Assembly (NCBI RefSeq): GCF_003048575.1 | Contig: NZ_PIRZ01000007.1 | Coordinates: 27,397 to 91,396 of the forward strand | Origin: Campylobacter concisus | Lineage (GTDB): Bacteria > Campylobacterota > Campylobacteria > Campylobacterales > Campylobacteraceae | Reading direction: 5' to 3' | DNA: 64,000 bases | In this document: positions 11,430 through 20,159 of the stretch, piece by piece | Numbering within the stretch: position 1 is the stretch's first letter | How the letters are laid out: each line of letters begins with the position of its first letter | Notes under the pieces: model-generated | Told to the model about the DNA's origin: nothing | What the model saw: the letters and a program-made list of their open reading frames with translations, nothing else | Database searches by the model: none | Made by a program: the position numbers and the translations under genes

Positions 11430-11949
11430 AGCTCTATTTTTGGATAGAGACGGAGTTATAAACATAGAAAAAAATTATCTTTATAAAATTTCTGAATTCG
11501 AATTTATAGATGGTATATTTGATGTTTGTAGATATTTTCAAAGGCTTGATTATTTTATAGTAGTTATCACAAATCAGGCCGGTATAGCAAGAGGATTATA
11601 TACGGAAGACAATTTCATTAAATTAAACAATTGGATGATTGGTGAATTTAAGTCAAATAATATTAATATTACAAAAGTGTACTACTGTCCGCATCATCCA
11701 GAATTCGGTGTAGAGTGCGAGTGTAGAAAGCCAAGGCCTGGTATGATATTAAGAGCAAAGGCAGAAATTGGTATAGATTTGCAAAATTCTATACTAGTCG
11801 GTGATAAAATTTCAGATGTTGAAGCTGGTATAAATGCTGGTATAGGGAGAAACTATTTGATTACAACTGATTCCAGCATAAAAGAAAGTATATATTTTAA
11901 TAAAATTAGCAATATAAAGGAGCTTGTGAAATATGCAAAAAGATTCTAG
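11419..11949 (+). CDS. gmhB: D-glycero-D-manno-heptose 1,7-bisphosphate 7-phosphatase
   Basis: 176 residues of the HAD superfamily. FLDRDGVINIE holds the nucleophile and acid/base Asp residues, ITNQAGIARG follows, a Cys/His zinc site is seen in YYCPHHPEFGVECECRKPRPG, and VGDKISDVEAG gives motif IV. It removes the C7 phosphate before nucleotide activation. It overlaps hddC by 11 bases and the next gene by 17 bases, so translation is probably coupled through the cassette. Confidence 0.92.
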   Translation: MLHKALFLDRDGVINIEKNYLYKISEFEFIDGIFDVCRYFQRLDYFIVVITNQAGIARGLYTEDNFIKLNNWMIGEFKSNNINITKVYYCPHHPEFGVECECRKPRPGMILRAKAEIGIDLQNSILVGDKISDVEAGINAGIGRNYLITTDSSIKESIYFNKISNIKELVKYAKRF

Positions 11950-12868
11950 AATTTTGATTACTGGCGGCAATGGCTTGGTTGGATATGCCTTAAAAAAATT
12001 ATTGCAAGAACAAGGATATTCGCAGATATTTACACCAACGAGCAGAGAGTATAATCTAGCAAATATGGAACAAACGTTAAAAATGTTTGCAGAATTGAAA
12101 CCAGATTATGTTTTCCATAATGCGGCTAGAGTATATGGTATAATGGGAAATATGGAAAATAAGGGATTATCTTATCTTGATAATGTTATGATAAATACTA
12201 ATGTTGTCGAGGCTAGTAGGATTTTTAATGTTAAAAAAATAGTAGCGATGGGCTCTGGATGTGTTTACCCATACCCGTCTCCTGGGTTACCGCTAAAAGA
12301 AGATATGATGTGGATGGGGTATCCGCATGATTCTGAGGACTCTTATGCTATTTCAAAAAGAGCTATGTACGCACAGTTGTGTGCCTATAAAAAGAGTTAT
12401 AATACCAATTTTGCTTTTGTTATTAGTTGTAATTTGTATGGTCCTCATGATAAATTTGATGAAAATTTCGGACATGTTACGCCGGCTTTGATTAGTAAAT
12501 TTTATAGAGCTTATAAAAATGGTGATGATATTGTTGTTTGGGGCGACGGATCGGCTCAAAGGGATTTTTTATTTTCCTATGATGCTGCACAAGCACTTAT
12601 AAATATAATGTTTAATATAGACGGTGCTGTGAATATTGGTAGTAGTAGCGTTATAAAAATAAAGGATATAGTGGATAATTTAGCAGATATAACCGGACTT
12701 CATTGTAAGGTCAAATGGGACAGTACGAAGCCTAATGGACAAGATTATCGTGCATATGATTTAACTAAACTAAAATCAACTGGTTTTGAGCCAAAATATG
12801 ATCTTTATAAAGGTCTAAAAATTACCTGGGATTGGTTTTGTGAAAATATTCAAAATATAAGAAGATGA
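11933..12868 (+). CDS. GDP-fucose-synthase-like epimerase/reductase SDR
   Basis: 311 residues. NADP-binding GGNGLVGYALKKLL, the fucose-synthase-type active site GSGCVYPYPSP (a Cys where GDP-L-fucose synthase has its catalytic Cys), YAISKRAM with the Tyr-Lys pair, and NLYGPHDKFDENFGHV. The family performs 3,5-epimerisation and 4-reduction of GDP-4-keto-6-deoxy sugars. Here it would act on the product of the dehydratase at 8077-9111, giving GDP-fucose or a modified GDP-6-deoxyheptose like the Cj1428-type capsule enzymes. Which sugar is made is not decided by the sequence. Confidence 0.8.
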   Translation: MQKDSRILITGGNGLVGYALKKLLQEQGYSQIFTPTSREYNLANMEQTLKMFAELKPDYVFHNAARVYGIMGNMENKGLSYLDNVMINTNVVEASRIFNVKKIVAMGSGCVYPYPSPGLPLKEDMMWMGYPHDSEDSYAISKRAMYAQLCAYKKSYNTNFAFVISCNLYGPHDKFDENFGHVTPALISKFYRAYKNGDDIVVWGDGSAQRDFLFSYDAAQALINIMFNIDGAVNIGSSSVIKIKDIVDNLADITGLHCKVKWDSTKPNGQDYRAYDLTKLKSTGFEPKYDLYKGLKITWDWFCENIQNIRR

Positions 12869-12871
12869 CGT

Positions 12872-13978
12872 ATGCTAAATAGATTTTTATTAAGAAATAA
12901 AACTAATAGTATAGCCGTTGTTTGTGATTTTTCTGAAGATAATCCAGTTAAACTATATGCCACAAGGGTATCTAGAGCCATTGGGGCAAGATTAGCGTTT
13001 GCCGATACCGGAGCCATAAATAACATATACAATCCAGTACTAAGAGACAAGTCTAAATTTAATAATAATATTGAAAATGTTATAGAGATTGTAAAAAGGT
13101 CTGATGTTACACATTTGCATTTGGAACTTGGTATGTATGGTGATACATTGGAAGATATGAGAAGAAATATTTTTAATATATTGGAAAATTCAAGCAAATT
13201 GGTTTTATTTGTTCATTCTTTTCATATTCAAGATGATACCTTTACTAATTTATACCTAGACATAATTAGTTTTGTAAATAGTATTAATAATAAAAGTAAA
13301 ATCTGGGTTAATAATATAAAAGACTATAATGCTGTTAAGAGAATATATAATGGAGATATAGTTTACTATCCGGTAACATATTTTAGCAACAAGATAAGAT
13401 CTTACTTTTGCAATTACTCTAAAACGTGTATTAATGATAAGGCCAATTATGTAGATATTGGCATGTTCGGCTATATTAATGCCCATAAGGATTTTGAGAC
13501 TGCCATAAAAGCATTAACTATTTTACCAAGTAATTATAGGCTCCATATAGTAGGTGGAGCTCATCCTGGTGAAAGACAGATTTGTAAGAAAAATGTATCC
13601 ATAGAAAAATTAGATGAAATTTTATGGAAGTTTAAAGATTTTGATATTGCAAATAGGGTCCTTTTTTATGATAAACTTGGAAATGTTGACTTTTTCAAAG
13701 TAATGTCTAAAATGGATATAGTCTTAATTAGCTATCTGGAAACATATATGAGTGCAAGTTCTGTTTTATCACAAGCATATGAACTTAAGAAGAGTATAGT
13801 AGCAACCAGATGTACAACATTTGAAATGGCTGAGATGCATTTTGGTAGAGCAATTAGTTTTTTTGATCCAGGTAATAGTATACAGTTAATGCAAGTTATA
13901 AAAAGAACCCAAAGAGATAAAGTTAATTATAGTGCCATTTTTAGCCTAGAAGAATTTGTAAATAGGATAAACATATAA
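12872..13978 (+). CDS. GT-B fold glycosyltransferase (GT4-like)
   Basis: 368 residues, no membrane segments. The C-terminal half has GT4-like features: FGYINAHKDFETAIKAL, RLHIVGGAHPGE and a late segment SYLETYMSASSVLSQAYEL at the donor site. The N-terminal THLHLELGMYGDTLEDMR region resembles the product of 14939-16165, so the two are probably paralogs. It should transfer a sugar from a nucleotide donor to the growing chain at the inner membrane. Donor and acceptor are unknown. It directly follows the fucose-synthase-like gene. Confidence 0.7.
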   Translation: MLNRFLLRNKTNSIAVVCDFSEDNPVKLYATRVSRAIGARLAFADTGAINNIYNPVLRDKSKFNNNIENVIEIVKRSDVTHLHLELGMYGDTLEDMRRNIFNILENSSKLVLFVHSFHIQDDTFTNLYLDIISFVNSINNKSKIWVNNIKDYNAVKRIYNGDIVYYPVTYFSNKIRSYFCNYSKTCINDKANYVDIGMFGYINAHKDFETAIKALTILPSNYRLHIVGGAHPGERQICKKNVSIEKLDEILWKFKDFDIANRVLFYDKLGNVDFFKVMSKMDIVLISYLETYMSASSVLSQAYELKKSIVATRCTTFEMAEMHFGRAISFFDPGNSIQLMQVIKRTQRDKVNYSAIFSLEEFVNRINI

Positions 13979-13979
13979 A

Positions 13980-14942
13980 ATGAGTAGAATTTTAGTATTA
14001 GGCGGGGCGGGACTAATAGGGGCTTCCTTATTAAAAAATTTGATCAAAAAAGGATATAAAGACATAACCGTACTTGATGATTTATCTAGAGGAAAGATTA
14101 ATAATATACCGCTGGAGTGCAATTTTATTAAAGATAATATATGTAATATCGAAAAGTATAATTTAGGTAGTTTTGATGTAATATTTCACTTAGTCAGTTT
14201 TATGCTGGGATTGGGGTTTTCTGAAAAAAATCAATTAAAACTTTATGATAATAATGTAAAGTTGAATGAGAATTTTATATCATTTTTGCTAAAGCAAAAT
14301 CCAGACAGGTTGCGCCTTATTTATATTAGTTCATCTTGCGTATATTCTGATGACGGAGAAGATATCGTTGATGAATCCTCTCCCTTGGGTAATTTTCCAG
14401 AGCTCGCAAATATAGGTTATGGTTTTTCAAAGCGATACCTTGAGGATAGATTAAAATTACTATCTGTAGTGAATAAGTTTGAACTTTCAATAGTTAGGCC
14501 ATTGAATATTTATGGCGAGTCATACAGATGGGCCGGCGAATTCTCACAGGCTATACCGATGCTTATAAATAAGGTTATGACTAGTAATGACGTAGAAGTT
14601 TGGGGTAGCGGAAATCAAAAAAGGTCGTATGTTCATGCCGACGATTGTGCGGAACTATTGGTAAGAATCGCTTTTAATGATCAATTGATCCCATTGCTAA
14701 ATATAGGACACGAAAAAGTTATATCTATGAATGATTTGGTTATGTTAGTGGCAGAAATCGCAAATAAAAAAATTACCATCATTAATAATCTAAAAAAGCC
14801 AGAAGGAAGAAGAGTTAAGGGTTGCTCTTTAAAATCCATAAAAATCTATTTTCCTGATTTTAATTTTAACGTATCTTTAAAAGAAGGGTTGTATAGAATG
14901 ATATATAAATGGTATATTAACAATAAAGGTAATCTGATATGA
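13980..14942 (+). CDS. NAD-dependent sugar epimerase/dehydratase SDR
   Basis: 320 residues of the extended SDR family: GGAGLIGASLLKNLIKKGY at the N-terminus, catalytic SSSCVYSDDGED, YGFSKRYLED with the Tyr-Lys pair, RPLNIYGESYRW and SYVHADDCAELL. It is distinct from the SDRs at 8077 and 11933 and lacks the fucose-synthase pattern. It probably epimerises or reduces a nucleotide sugar for the glycan made here. It starts one base after the previous stop and overlaps the next gene by 4 bases. Confidence 0.7.
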   Translation: MSRILVLGGAGLIGASLLKNLIKKGYKDITVLDDLSRGKINNIPLECNFIKDNICNIEKYNLGSFDVIFHLVSFMLGLGFSEKNQLKLYDNNVKLNENFISFLLKQNPDRLRLIYISSSCVYSDDGEDIVDESSPLGNFPELANIGYGFSKRYLEDRLKLLSVVNKFELSIVRPLNIYGESYRWAGEFSQAIPMLINKVMTSNDVEVWGSGNQKRSYVHADDCAELLVRIAFNDQLIPLLNIGHEKVISMNDLVMLVAEIANKKITIINNLKKPEGRRVKGCSLKSIKIYFPDFNFNVSLKEGLYRMIYKWYINNKGNLI

Positions 14943-16165
14943 AAAAGAGCAAATTGGCTATAGTAAGTAGCTATAATGAATTGTGTGGAAATGCCACATA
15001 TGCATTTGCATTAAAGAAAGAATTTGAAAAATACTATAATGTAGATGTACTTTCGCTACGCGTTAACTTGTTGCGATCCGAAAATAGACAATATAAAAAA
15101 TTGGCGCAGCAGCATATTGATGATCTATGTAGTAAACTTAAAGATTATGACTATGTAAATATTCAGCTAGAAGTTGGATTGTTTGGTATAAAAAGAAGAG
15201 ATATATATAGTAGATTAAAGAAAATTGTTGAGAGTTCTAAAAACCTAATTATTACAATGCATAGAATTGACGTGAAAAATAGTTTTTTATCGGTTGATTT
15301 TTTAAAAAAAGTTATAAATTCTCCAATGAAGGCAATAAAGGAATACAGAGATAGCTCATATTATCCAAGCCTATATGCAAAACTAATACTTTTTTTTAAG
15401 TATGCTTCTAATGAGCGTAATGTAAATATTATAGTTCATACAAAGAGGGAAAAAGAGATTATTAAGTATATGTTTGGTTTCGATAATGTTTTTGATTTTC
15501 CAATAACTTTTTTGAATCGTAATGAGATAAAATATTATTGCGACAAAGCTATAGAAAGTAATAAGGTATTTAGGAATAGGTATAATTTGGGCGATAGCGA
15601 TGTTATAATAGGCGTGTTTGGTTTTATTAGTGATTACAAGGGGCATTTAACAGCCATTAAAGCATTGAGAATTTTGCCAGAAAACTATAAGCTTATGATT
15701 TTTGGAAGTCAGCACCCGCAGTCTATACTAAGCAATAGCGATATTGATCCATATTTAGAAATACTTATAAAGGAAATAAAAAATAGAAGAAAAGGTGATT
15801 TATCTAATAGGGTATATTTTTGCGGCTCTTTGAGCGATGATGAATTTATCACCGCGTTGAATCAAGTAAATTTTACTGTTTTGCCATATAAGGAAACGGG
15901 GCAATCTGGGTCTGGTGTAGCCTCAATTACATTAGAAACAAGAGCAAAATCAATTTTTTCTAACAATAAGGCGTTTTTTGAACTATCAAAATATGCGCCA
16001 GGTGCATTTGAGACATTTGACATCGGGAATTATGTCGAGTTGGCTCAAAAGATATTATTTTATAGAGATAATTATTCAAAAGGGCTAATTGAATATTACG
16101 ATAAATATAACATTGAGAATAATATAAATTTGCACATTAGTCTGTTTGAAAAGGATAAAATATGA
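14939..16165 (+). CDS. GT-B fold glycosyltransferase (GT4-like), paralog of 12872-13978
   Basis: 408 residues. The N-terminal part has VNIQLEVGLFGIKRRDIYSR, resembling the corresponding region of the glycosyltransferase at 12872. The C-terminal domain has GVFGFISDYKGHLTAIKAL, KLMIFGSQHPQS and LPYKETGQSGSGVASITLE, typical of GT4 donor binding. The start ATG at 14939 overlaps the previous stop (ATGA). Donor and linkage are not predictable. The SDR-plus-glycosyltransferase pair here repeats the pair at 11933-13978. Confidence 0.72.
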   Translation: MKKSKLAIVSSYNELCGNATYAFALKKEFEKYYNVDVLSLRVNLLRSENRQYKKLAQQHIDDLCSKLKDYDYVNIQLEVGLFGIKRRDIYSRLKKIVESSKNLIITMHRIDVKNSFLSVDFLKKVINSPMKAIKEYRDSSYYPSLYAKLILFFKYASNERNVNIIVHTKREKEIIKYMFGFDNVFDFPITFLNRNEIKYYCDKAIESNKVFRNRYNLGDSDVIIGVFGFISDYKGHLTAIKALRILPENYKLMIFGSQHPQSILSNSDIDPYLEILIKEIKNRRKGDLSNRVYFCGSLSDDEFITALNQVNFTVLPYKETGQSGSGVASITLETRAKSIFSNNKAFFELSKYAPGAFETFDIGNYVELAQKILFYRDNYSKGLIEYYDKYNIENNINLHISLFEKDKI

Positions 16166-16956
16166 TGTATTTTATATTAAATAACTACCAAAAATTAATT
16201 GTAATAGCATATATGGATTTAAAGTTAAAGTATCAAAATAGCTTTATTGGTTTTTCATGGTCTTTTATAAAACCATTACTGCAGTTTTTTGTATACTTTA
16301 CAGTCTTCGGTATATTTTTACAAGTAGATACTGGTGATGGCTACGCATTAAGATTGTTCTTCGGTGTATTAATATGGACATTTTTTTCAGAAGCGACATC
16401 GCTGGGGCTAAATTCATTTGTTGGCAAAGCTTCAATAATAAATAAGATAAGTGTCAATAGACTCATACCGCCTATTGCCGCCTTTTTAACGCCATTATTT
16501 AACTTTTGTATAAACTTTATTATCTTTATAATTATATATCTGGTTTCATATAATTCTATATCGGATTTTAATATATTTAAATTTTTTATTATTACCGTTT
16601 CTTTCCTGCAGATTAGTATATTAATATTAAGTTTAAATATAATCCTATCTTTTTTAAATGTTTTTTTTAGAGATATAAAACAGATTTGGGAAATTGTCCT
16701 TATTTATGGCGTTTTTTTAACTCCGATTATTTATAAATTACCTATTCCGAAAGAATATGAAACTTTATATTATTGCACCAATTTATTATCCTTTCCATTA
16801 GAAAATATTAAATATTGTTTCTTTAATGGATATACGCCTATTCTAATATATGATATTTGGCTTTGGGTATTGCATAGTGCTGTAATTGTATTATTGTTTG
16901 TAGTATCATTAGTTATTGAAAATAAATTAAAATCAAAAATTTCGGATTTTCTATGA
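16162..16956 (+). CDS. wzm: ABC-2 type polysaccharide exporter permease (Wzm-like)
   Basis: 264 residues, about six membrane helices, with the cytoplasmic N-terminal segment DLKLKYQNSFIGFSWSFIKP characteristic of ABC-2 glycan exporters (LKxRYxxSxLGxxWxxLxP pattern). It would form the channel that moves lipid-linked polysaccharide across the inner membrane, paired with the ATPase encoded 4 bases into its end. The DNA is extremely AT-rich. Confidence 0.85.
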   Translation: MMYFILNNYQKLIVIAYMDLKLKYQNSFIGFSWSFIKPLLQFFVYFTVFGIFLQVDTGDGYALRLFFGVLIWTFFSEATSLGLNSFVGKASIINKISVNRLIPPIAAFLTPLFNFCINFIIFIIIYLVSYNSISDFNIFKFFIITVSFLQISILILSLNIILSFLNVFFRDIKQIWEIVLIYGVFLTPIIYKLPIPKEYETLYYCTNLLSFPLENIKYCFFNGYTPILIYDIWLWVLHSAVIVLLFVVSLVIENKLKSKISDFL

Positions 16957-17687
16957 TAGTATTTAAAAGTGTTAGTAAGTCATATAAATCATATAGGGTT
17001 CATACAAATTCGTTGAAAAGTTTCGCTATAAATTACAGGAATTATTTTCGAAACATAAATAGCATACCTACTATTGATGTTCTAAATAATATGTCGATGA
17101 GTATTGACAATGGGGATATATTATGTATAGTTGGTAGAAATGGTGTTGGAAAATCTACTTTAGCCAAGCTTATAGCAAAGACATCAACTCCTACGAAAGG
17201 TGATATTGTTGTAGATGGTAAAGTTATACCATTTTTAGAGCTGGGTGTTGCTTTTAGTGATGAATTAAGTGGTCGTGACAATGCTTTTTTAAATGGCGTA
17301 TTATTAGGAATGGATATATGCTTTATAAAGGATAATATGCAAGAGATATTTTCATTTGCTGAAATTGAGAGGTTTATGGATACTCCATTGAAATACTATT
17401 CGTCTGGAATGAAAATGAGATTGGCGTTTTCAATAGCGCGATGTGCCAATGGTGACATATATATATTTGATGAAATTTTAGCAGTTGGCGATGAGAAATT
17501 TCAGAAAAAATGCTTTGATTTTTTTGATAATTTACTGGTTAACAAAAAAACAATTATATTTATAACTCATGATATAAATTTTGTAAAAAAGCATGCAACT
17601 AAGTTATTGGTTCTAAGGGGTGGTGGAGATTATATCTTAATAAGCAATAAAGAAAAAATTTGTAATTTTACCTTTGAGAGTTTATAG
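16953..17687 (+). CDS. wzt: Polysaccharide exporter ATPase (short Wzt-like)
   Basis: 244 residues. Walker A GRNGVGKST (61-69), signature YYSSGMKMRLAFS (148-160) and Walker B IYIFDEILAVGD (169-180), with a late switch His in FITHDINFVKKH. The YSSGM signature and the long N-terminal extension before Walker A are typical of Wzt/TagH-type exporters. The protein ends soon after the nucleotide-binding domain, so it has no C-terminal carbohydrate-binding domain of the kind that recognises terminally capped O-antigens. Export should therefore not depend on such a cap. Confidence 0.85.
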   Translation: MIVFKSVSKSYKSYRVHTNSLKSFAINYRNYFRNINSIPTIDVLNNMSMSIDNGDILCIVGRNGVGKSTLAKLIAKTSTPTKGDIVVDGKVIPFLELGVAFSDELSGRDNAFLNGVLLGMDICFIKDNMQEIFSFAEIERFMDTPLKYYSSGMKMRLAFSIARCANGDIYIFDEILAVGDEKFQKKCFDFFDNLLVNKKTIIFITHDINFVKKHATKLLVLRGGGDYILISNKEKICNFTFESL

Positions 17688-17696
17688 TTTGTATTA

Positions 17697-18821
17697 ATGA
17701 TGATAAAAAAAGCTTTAATATGCGATTGGCTCAATGTTTACGCTGGTGCAGAAAGATGTGTGGAGAGCTTCACAAATATTTGGACTGACTTTGAAATTTA
17801 TAGTTTGATCGATTTTTTGAATGATACAGATAGGTATGGAATATTAAAAAATAAGCATGCCCATACGAGCTTTATTCAAAATTTGCCATTCGCTAAAAGT
17901 AGGTATCGTGATTATTTACCGCTTTTTCCATATGCTATTGAGAATTTTAATCTAAGCGAGTATGATTTAATCTTATCCAGTTCTCACGCGGTTGCAAAGG
18001 GGGTATTGACTCATTCGGATCAGCTTCATATTAGTTATGTTCATACGCCAATTCGTTATGCATGGGATTTATATTTTGAGTATTTGAAAAATAGCGGGCT
18101 GAATAGTGGATTAAAGGGTTTTTTTGCGAAATATTTTCTACATAAAATTCGTATTTGGGATTTGACTTCCACAAATCGTGTGGATTATTTTATTGCAAAC
18201 AGTCGCTATATTGCCAGTCGTATAAAAAAAATTTATGGTAGGGCGAGCGATGTAATATATCCCCCAGTAGATACCGATAAATTTGAGGCCAAGGAAAATA
18301 AAGATGAGTTTTATTTGACTGTTTCAAGGCTTGTGCCATATAAAAAAGTAGATGTTATAGTGGAGGCTTTTTCACAAATTAATAGAAAGCTTGTGCTTAT
18401 CGGCGATGGTCCAGATATGGACAAAATAAAAAGTAAGGCTAAAAAAAATATAGAAATTTTAGGATATCAAAGCAACGAAACAATAAAGCATATGATGCAA
18501 AATGCGAAAGCTTTTATATTCGCAGCCAAGGAAGATTTCGGTATCGCTCCAGTAGAGGCTCAGGCATGCGGCACGCCCGTTATATGCTACGGCAATGGCG
18601 GAGTACGTGAGACGGTGATAGATAACGTCAGTGGTGTTTATTTTTATGAGCAAAGCGTTGAGAGCCTACTTGGAGCGCTGGATAAATTTGAACATAATGT
18701 GGATAAATTTGATCCATCTTTTATTCGCAGAAACTCACTTAGATTTTCTCGTAAAAGATTTGAGGAGGAGATAAAAACTTACATAGAGCATAAATTTAAT
18801 GAATTTAAGGCATTAAAATGA
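17697..18821 (+). CDS. GT4 family glycosyltransferase (mannosyltransferase-like)
   Basis: 374 residues. ICDWLNVYAGAERCVESF at the N-terminus, YVHTPIRYAWDLYFEY, YFIANSRYIASRIKKIYGR, LTVSRLVPYKKVDVIVEAF and the C-terminal FGIAPVEAQACGTPVICYG with the E-x7-E-type donor motif. This set is typical of WbaZ/WbdB-like GDP-mannose-using GT4 enzymes, so GDP-mannose or GDP-heptose is a reasonable donor; this is inference. The start ATG pair at 17697/17700 lies 10 bases after wzt. Codon use begins to return to the genome norm here. Confidence 0.82.
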   Translation: MMIKKALICDWLNVYAGAERCVESFTNIWTDFEIYSLIDFLNDTDRYGILKNKHAHTSFIQNLPFAKSRYRDYLPLFPYAIENFNLSEYDLILSSSHAVAKGVLTHSDQLHISYVHTPIRYAWDLYFEYLKNSGLNSGLKGFFAKYFLHKIRIWDLTSTNRVDYFIANSRYIASRIKKIYGRASDVIYPPVDTDKFEAKENKDEFYLTVSRLVPYKKVDVIVEAFSQINRKLVLIGDGPDMDKIKSKAKKNIEILGYQSNETIKHMMQNAKAFIFAAKEDFGIAPVEAQACGTPVICYGNGGVRETVIDNVSGVYFYEQSVESLLGALDKFEHNVDKFDPSFIRRNSLRFSRKRFEEEIKTYIEHKFNEFKALK

Positions 18822-20122
18822 GGCAAATTTTATCATTTTTATTGCTGTTGCTAGCTGATATTTTTGTTATTTTTGGCTCTATATTTTTAGGCATTTTTGT
18901 CAAAAATCTTATTTATGGAAGCCCATTATTTTTTGATATATTTACATATCGAGAGTACATCTACGTTTATATTACTATAATATCTTTATTTGCTTATCAA
19001 GGTATTTATATTAGGAGATTTGATTTTTGGCATGAAAGCAAAATTATAATAAAAAGTTGCATATTAGGCTTTTTACTTTGTCTTGTGCTTGCGATAGAAA
19101 ATAGTTTGTTTTCAAAAGTAACCCTATTATTTAGTTTTTTATCTATGATTATACTTTTACCCGGATTTAAATTTATATTCAAACGTATACTTTTTTATGT
19201 AGGCATCTGGCAAAAAAAGGCTAGAATTTTATGTGTAGAAAATAGCGAAGAGCTTGAATACGCAATATTTAATAACCATTATTTGGGTTATGTAAAAGCC
19301 GTTGGAAAAAGCTATGATGCTCTTTTGATAGGATATAACAATATTAAGCCTAAAACTCTAAATACTATTATAGAACAGAACATAAAGGATAACAAAGAAA
19401 TCTTATTTACTCCAATACTTAATAGTTATGACTTTTCAAGGGCCTGTGTTTATAATATTTTTAACTCCCGCACGAATCTATTTGCTATTCAAAATTCCCT
19501 TCAAAGCAAATTTAATTTAATTTTGAAAAGATTGTTAGATTTATTAATATTATTGCTTGCTTTGCCCTTTTTGGTAATCATGTTTGGCGTAGTTATCTTA
19601 ATCATAAAGGTAAAAGAGCCAACTGGTGACATTTTTTTTGGCCAGTACAGAATAGGTTTGGGTGGAAAAATATTCAAATGCTATAAATTTCGTTCAATGC
19701 ATACCGACCAAAGTTTTATGCAAGAATGGTTGGATAAAAATTCGGAAGAAGTAGTATATTATAAAAAGTATAAAAAATATAGAAATGATCCCCGAGTAAC
19801 TAAAATCGGCAGCTTTTTAAGAAAAACGTCACTTGACGAATTACCGCAGCTAGTAAATGTTCTAAAAGGGGAGATGAGCCTGGTTGGTCCAAGGCCATGT
19901 CTTCCGAACGAAATGGAAGATTTTGGAGAATACCTACCGCTTGTTTTGTCTTGTAAGCCCGGGCTTACTGGACTTTGGCAGGTTAGTGGTCGAAGCAATG
20001 TGGATTTTGCTACACGAGCCCAAATGGACATATGGTATATGAAGAATTGGAATATTTGGATGGATATTGTAATAATTATAAAAACATTTAAAGTAGTATT
20101 CCTTAGGTATGGTGCTATGTAA
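18818..20122 (+). CDS. wbaP: Undecaprenyl-phosphate sugar-1-phosphate transferase (WbaP/PHPT type)
   Basis: 434 residues. Four hydrophobic helices cover roughly residues 1-130. The C-terminal bacterial sugar transferase domain begins with another helix (LLDLLILLLALPFLVIMFG) followed by KCYKFRSMHTD, LRKTSLDELPQLVNVLKGEM, SLVGPRP and GLTGLWQVSGRS. It transfers a hexose-1-phosphate to undecaprenyl phosphate to initiate the repeat unit; galactose or glucose is usual but not certain. It is the last gene of the locus, overlapping the previous gene by 4 bases, and is followed by a terminator hairpin. Confidence 0.85.
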   Translation: MRQILSFLLLLLADIFVIFGSIFLGIFVKNLIYGSPLFFDIFTYREYIYVYITIISLFAYQGIYIRRFDFWHESKIIIKSCILGFLLCLVLAIENSLFSKVTLLFSFLSMIILLPGFKFIFKRILFYVGIWQKKARILCVENSEELEYAIFNNHYLGYVKAVGKSYDALLIGYNNIKPKTLNTIIEQNIKDNKEILFTPILNSYDFSRACVYNIFNSRTNLFAIQNSLQSKFNLILKRLLDLLILLLALPFLVIMFGVVILIIKVKEPTGDIFFGQYRIGLGGKIFKCYKFRSMHTDQSFMQEWLDKNSEEVVYYKKYKKYRNDPRVTKIGSFLRKTSLDELPQLVNVLKGEMSLVGPRPCLPNEMEDFGEYLPLVLSCKPGLTGLWQVSGRSNVDFATRAQMDIWYMKNWNIWMDIVIIIKTFKVVFLRYGAM

Positions 20123-20134
20123 ATAAAGTTTGAG

Positions 20135-20156
20135 ATGAGGTGCTGTAACACCTCAT
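20135..20156. terminator. Bidirectional hairpin between wbaP and cjaA-like gene
   Basis: ATGAGGTG, loop CTGTAA, CACCTCAT: an 8-bp stem in the 37-base gap between convergent genes, followed by TATTTAT. It can serve both directions. Confidence 0.65.
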
Positions 20157-20159
20157 TAT

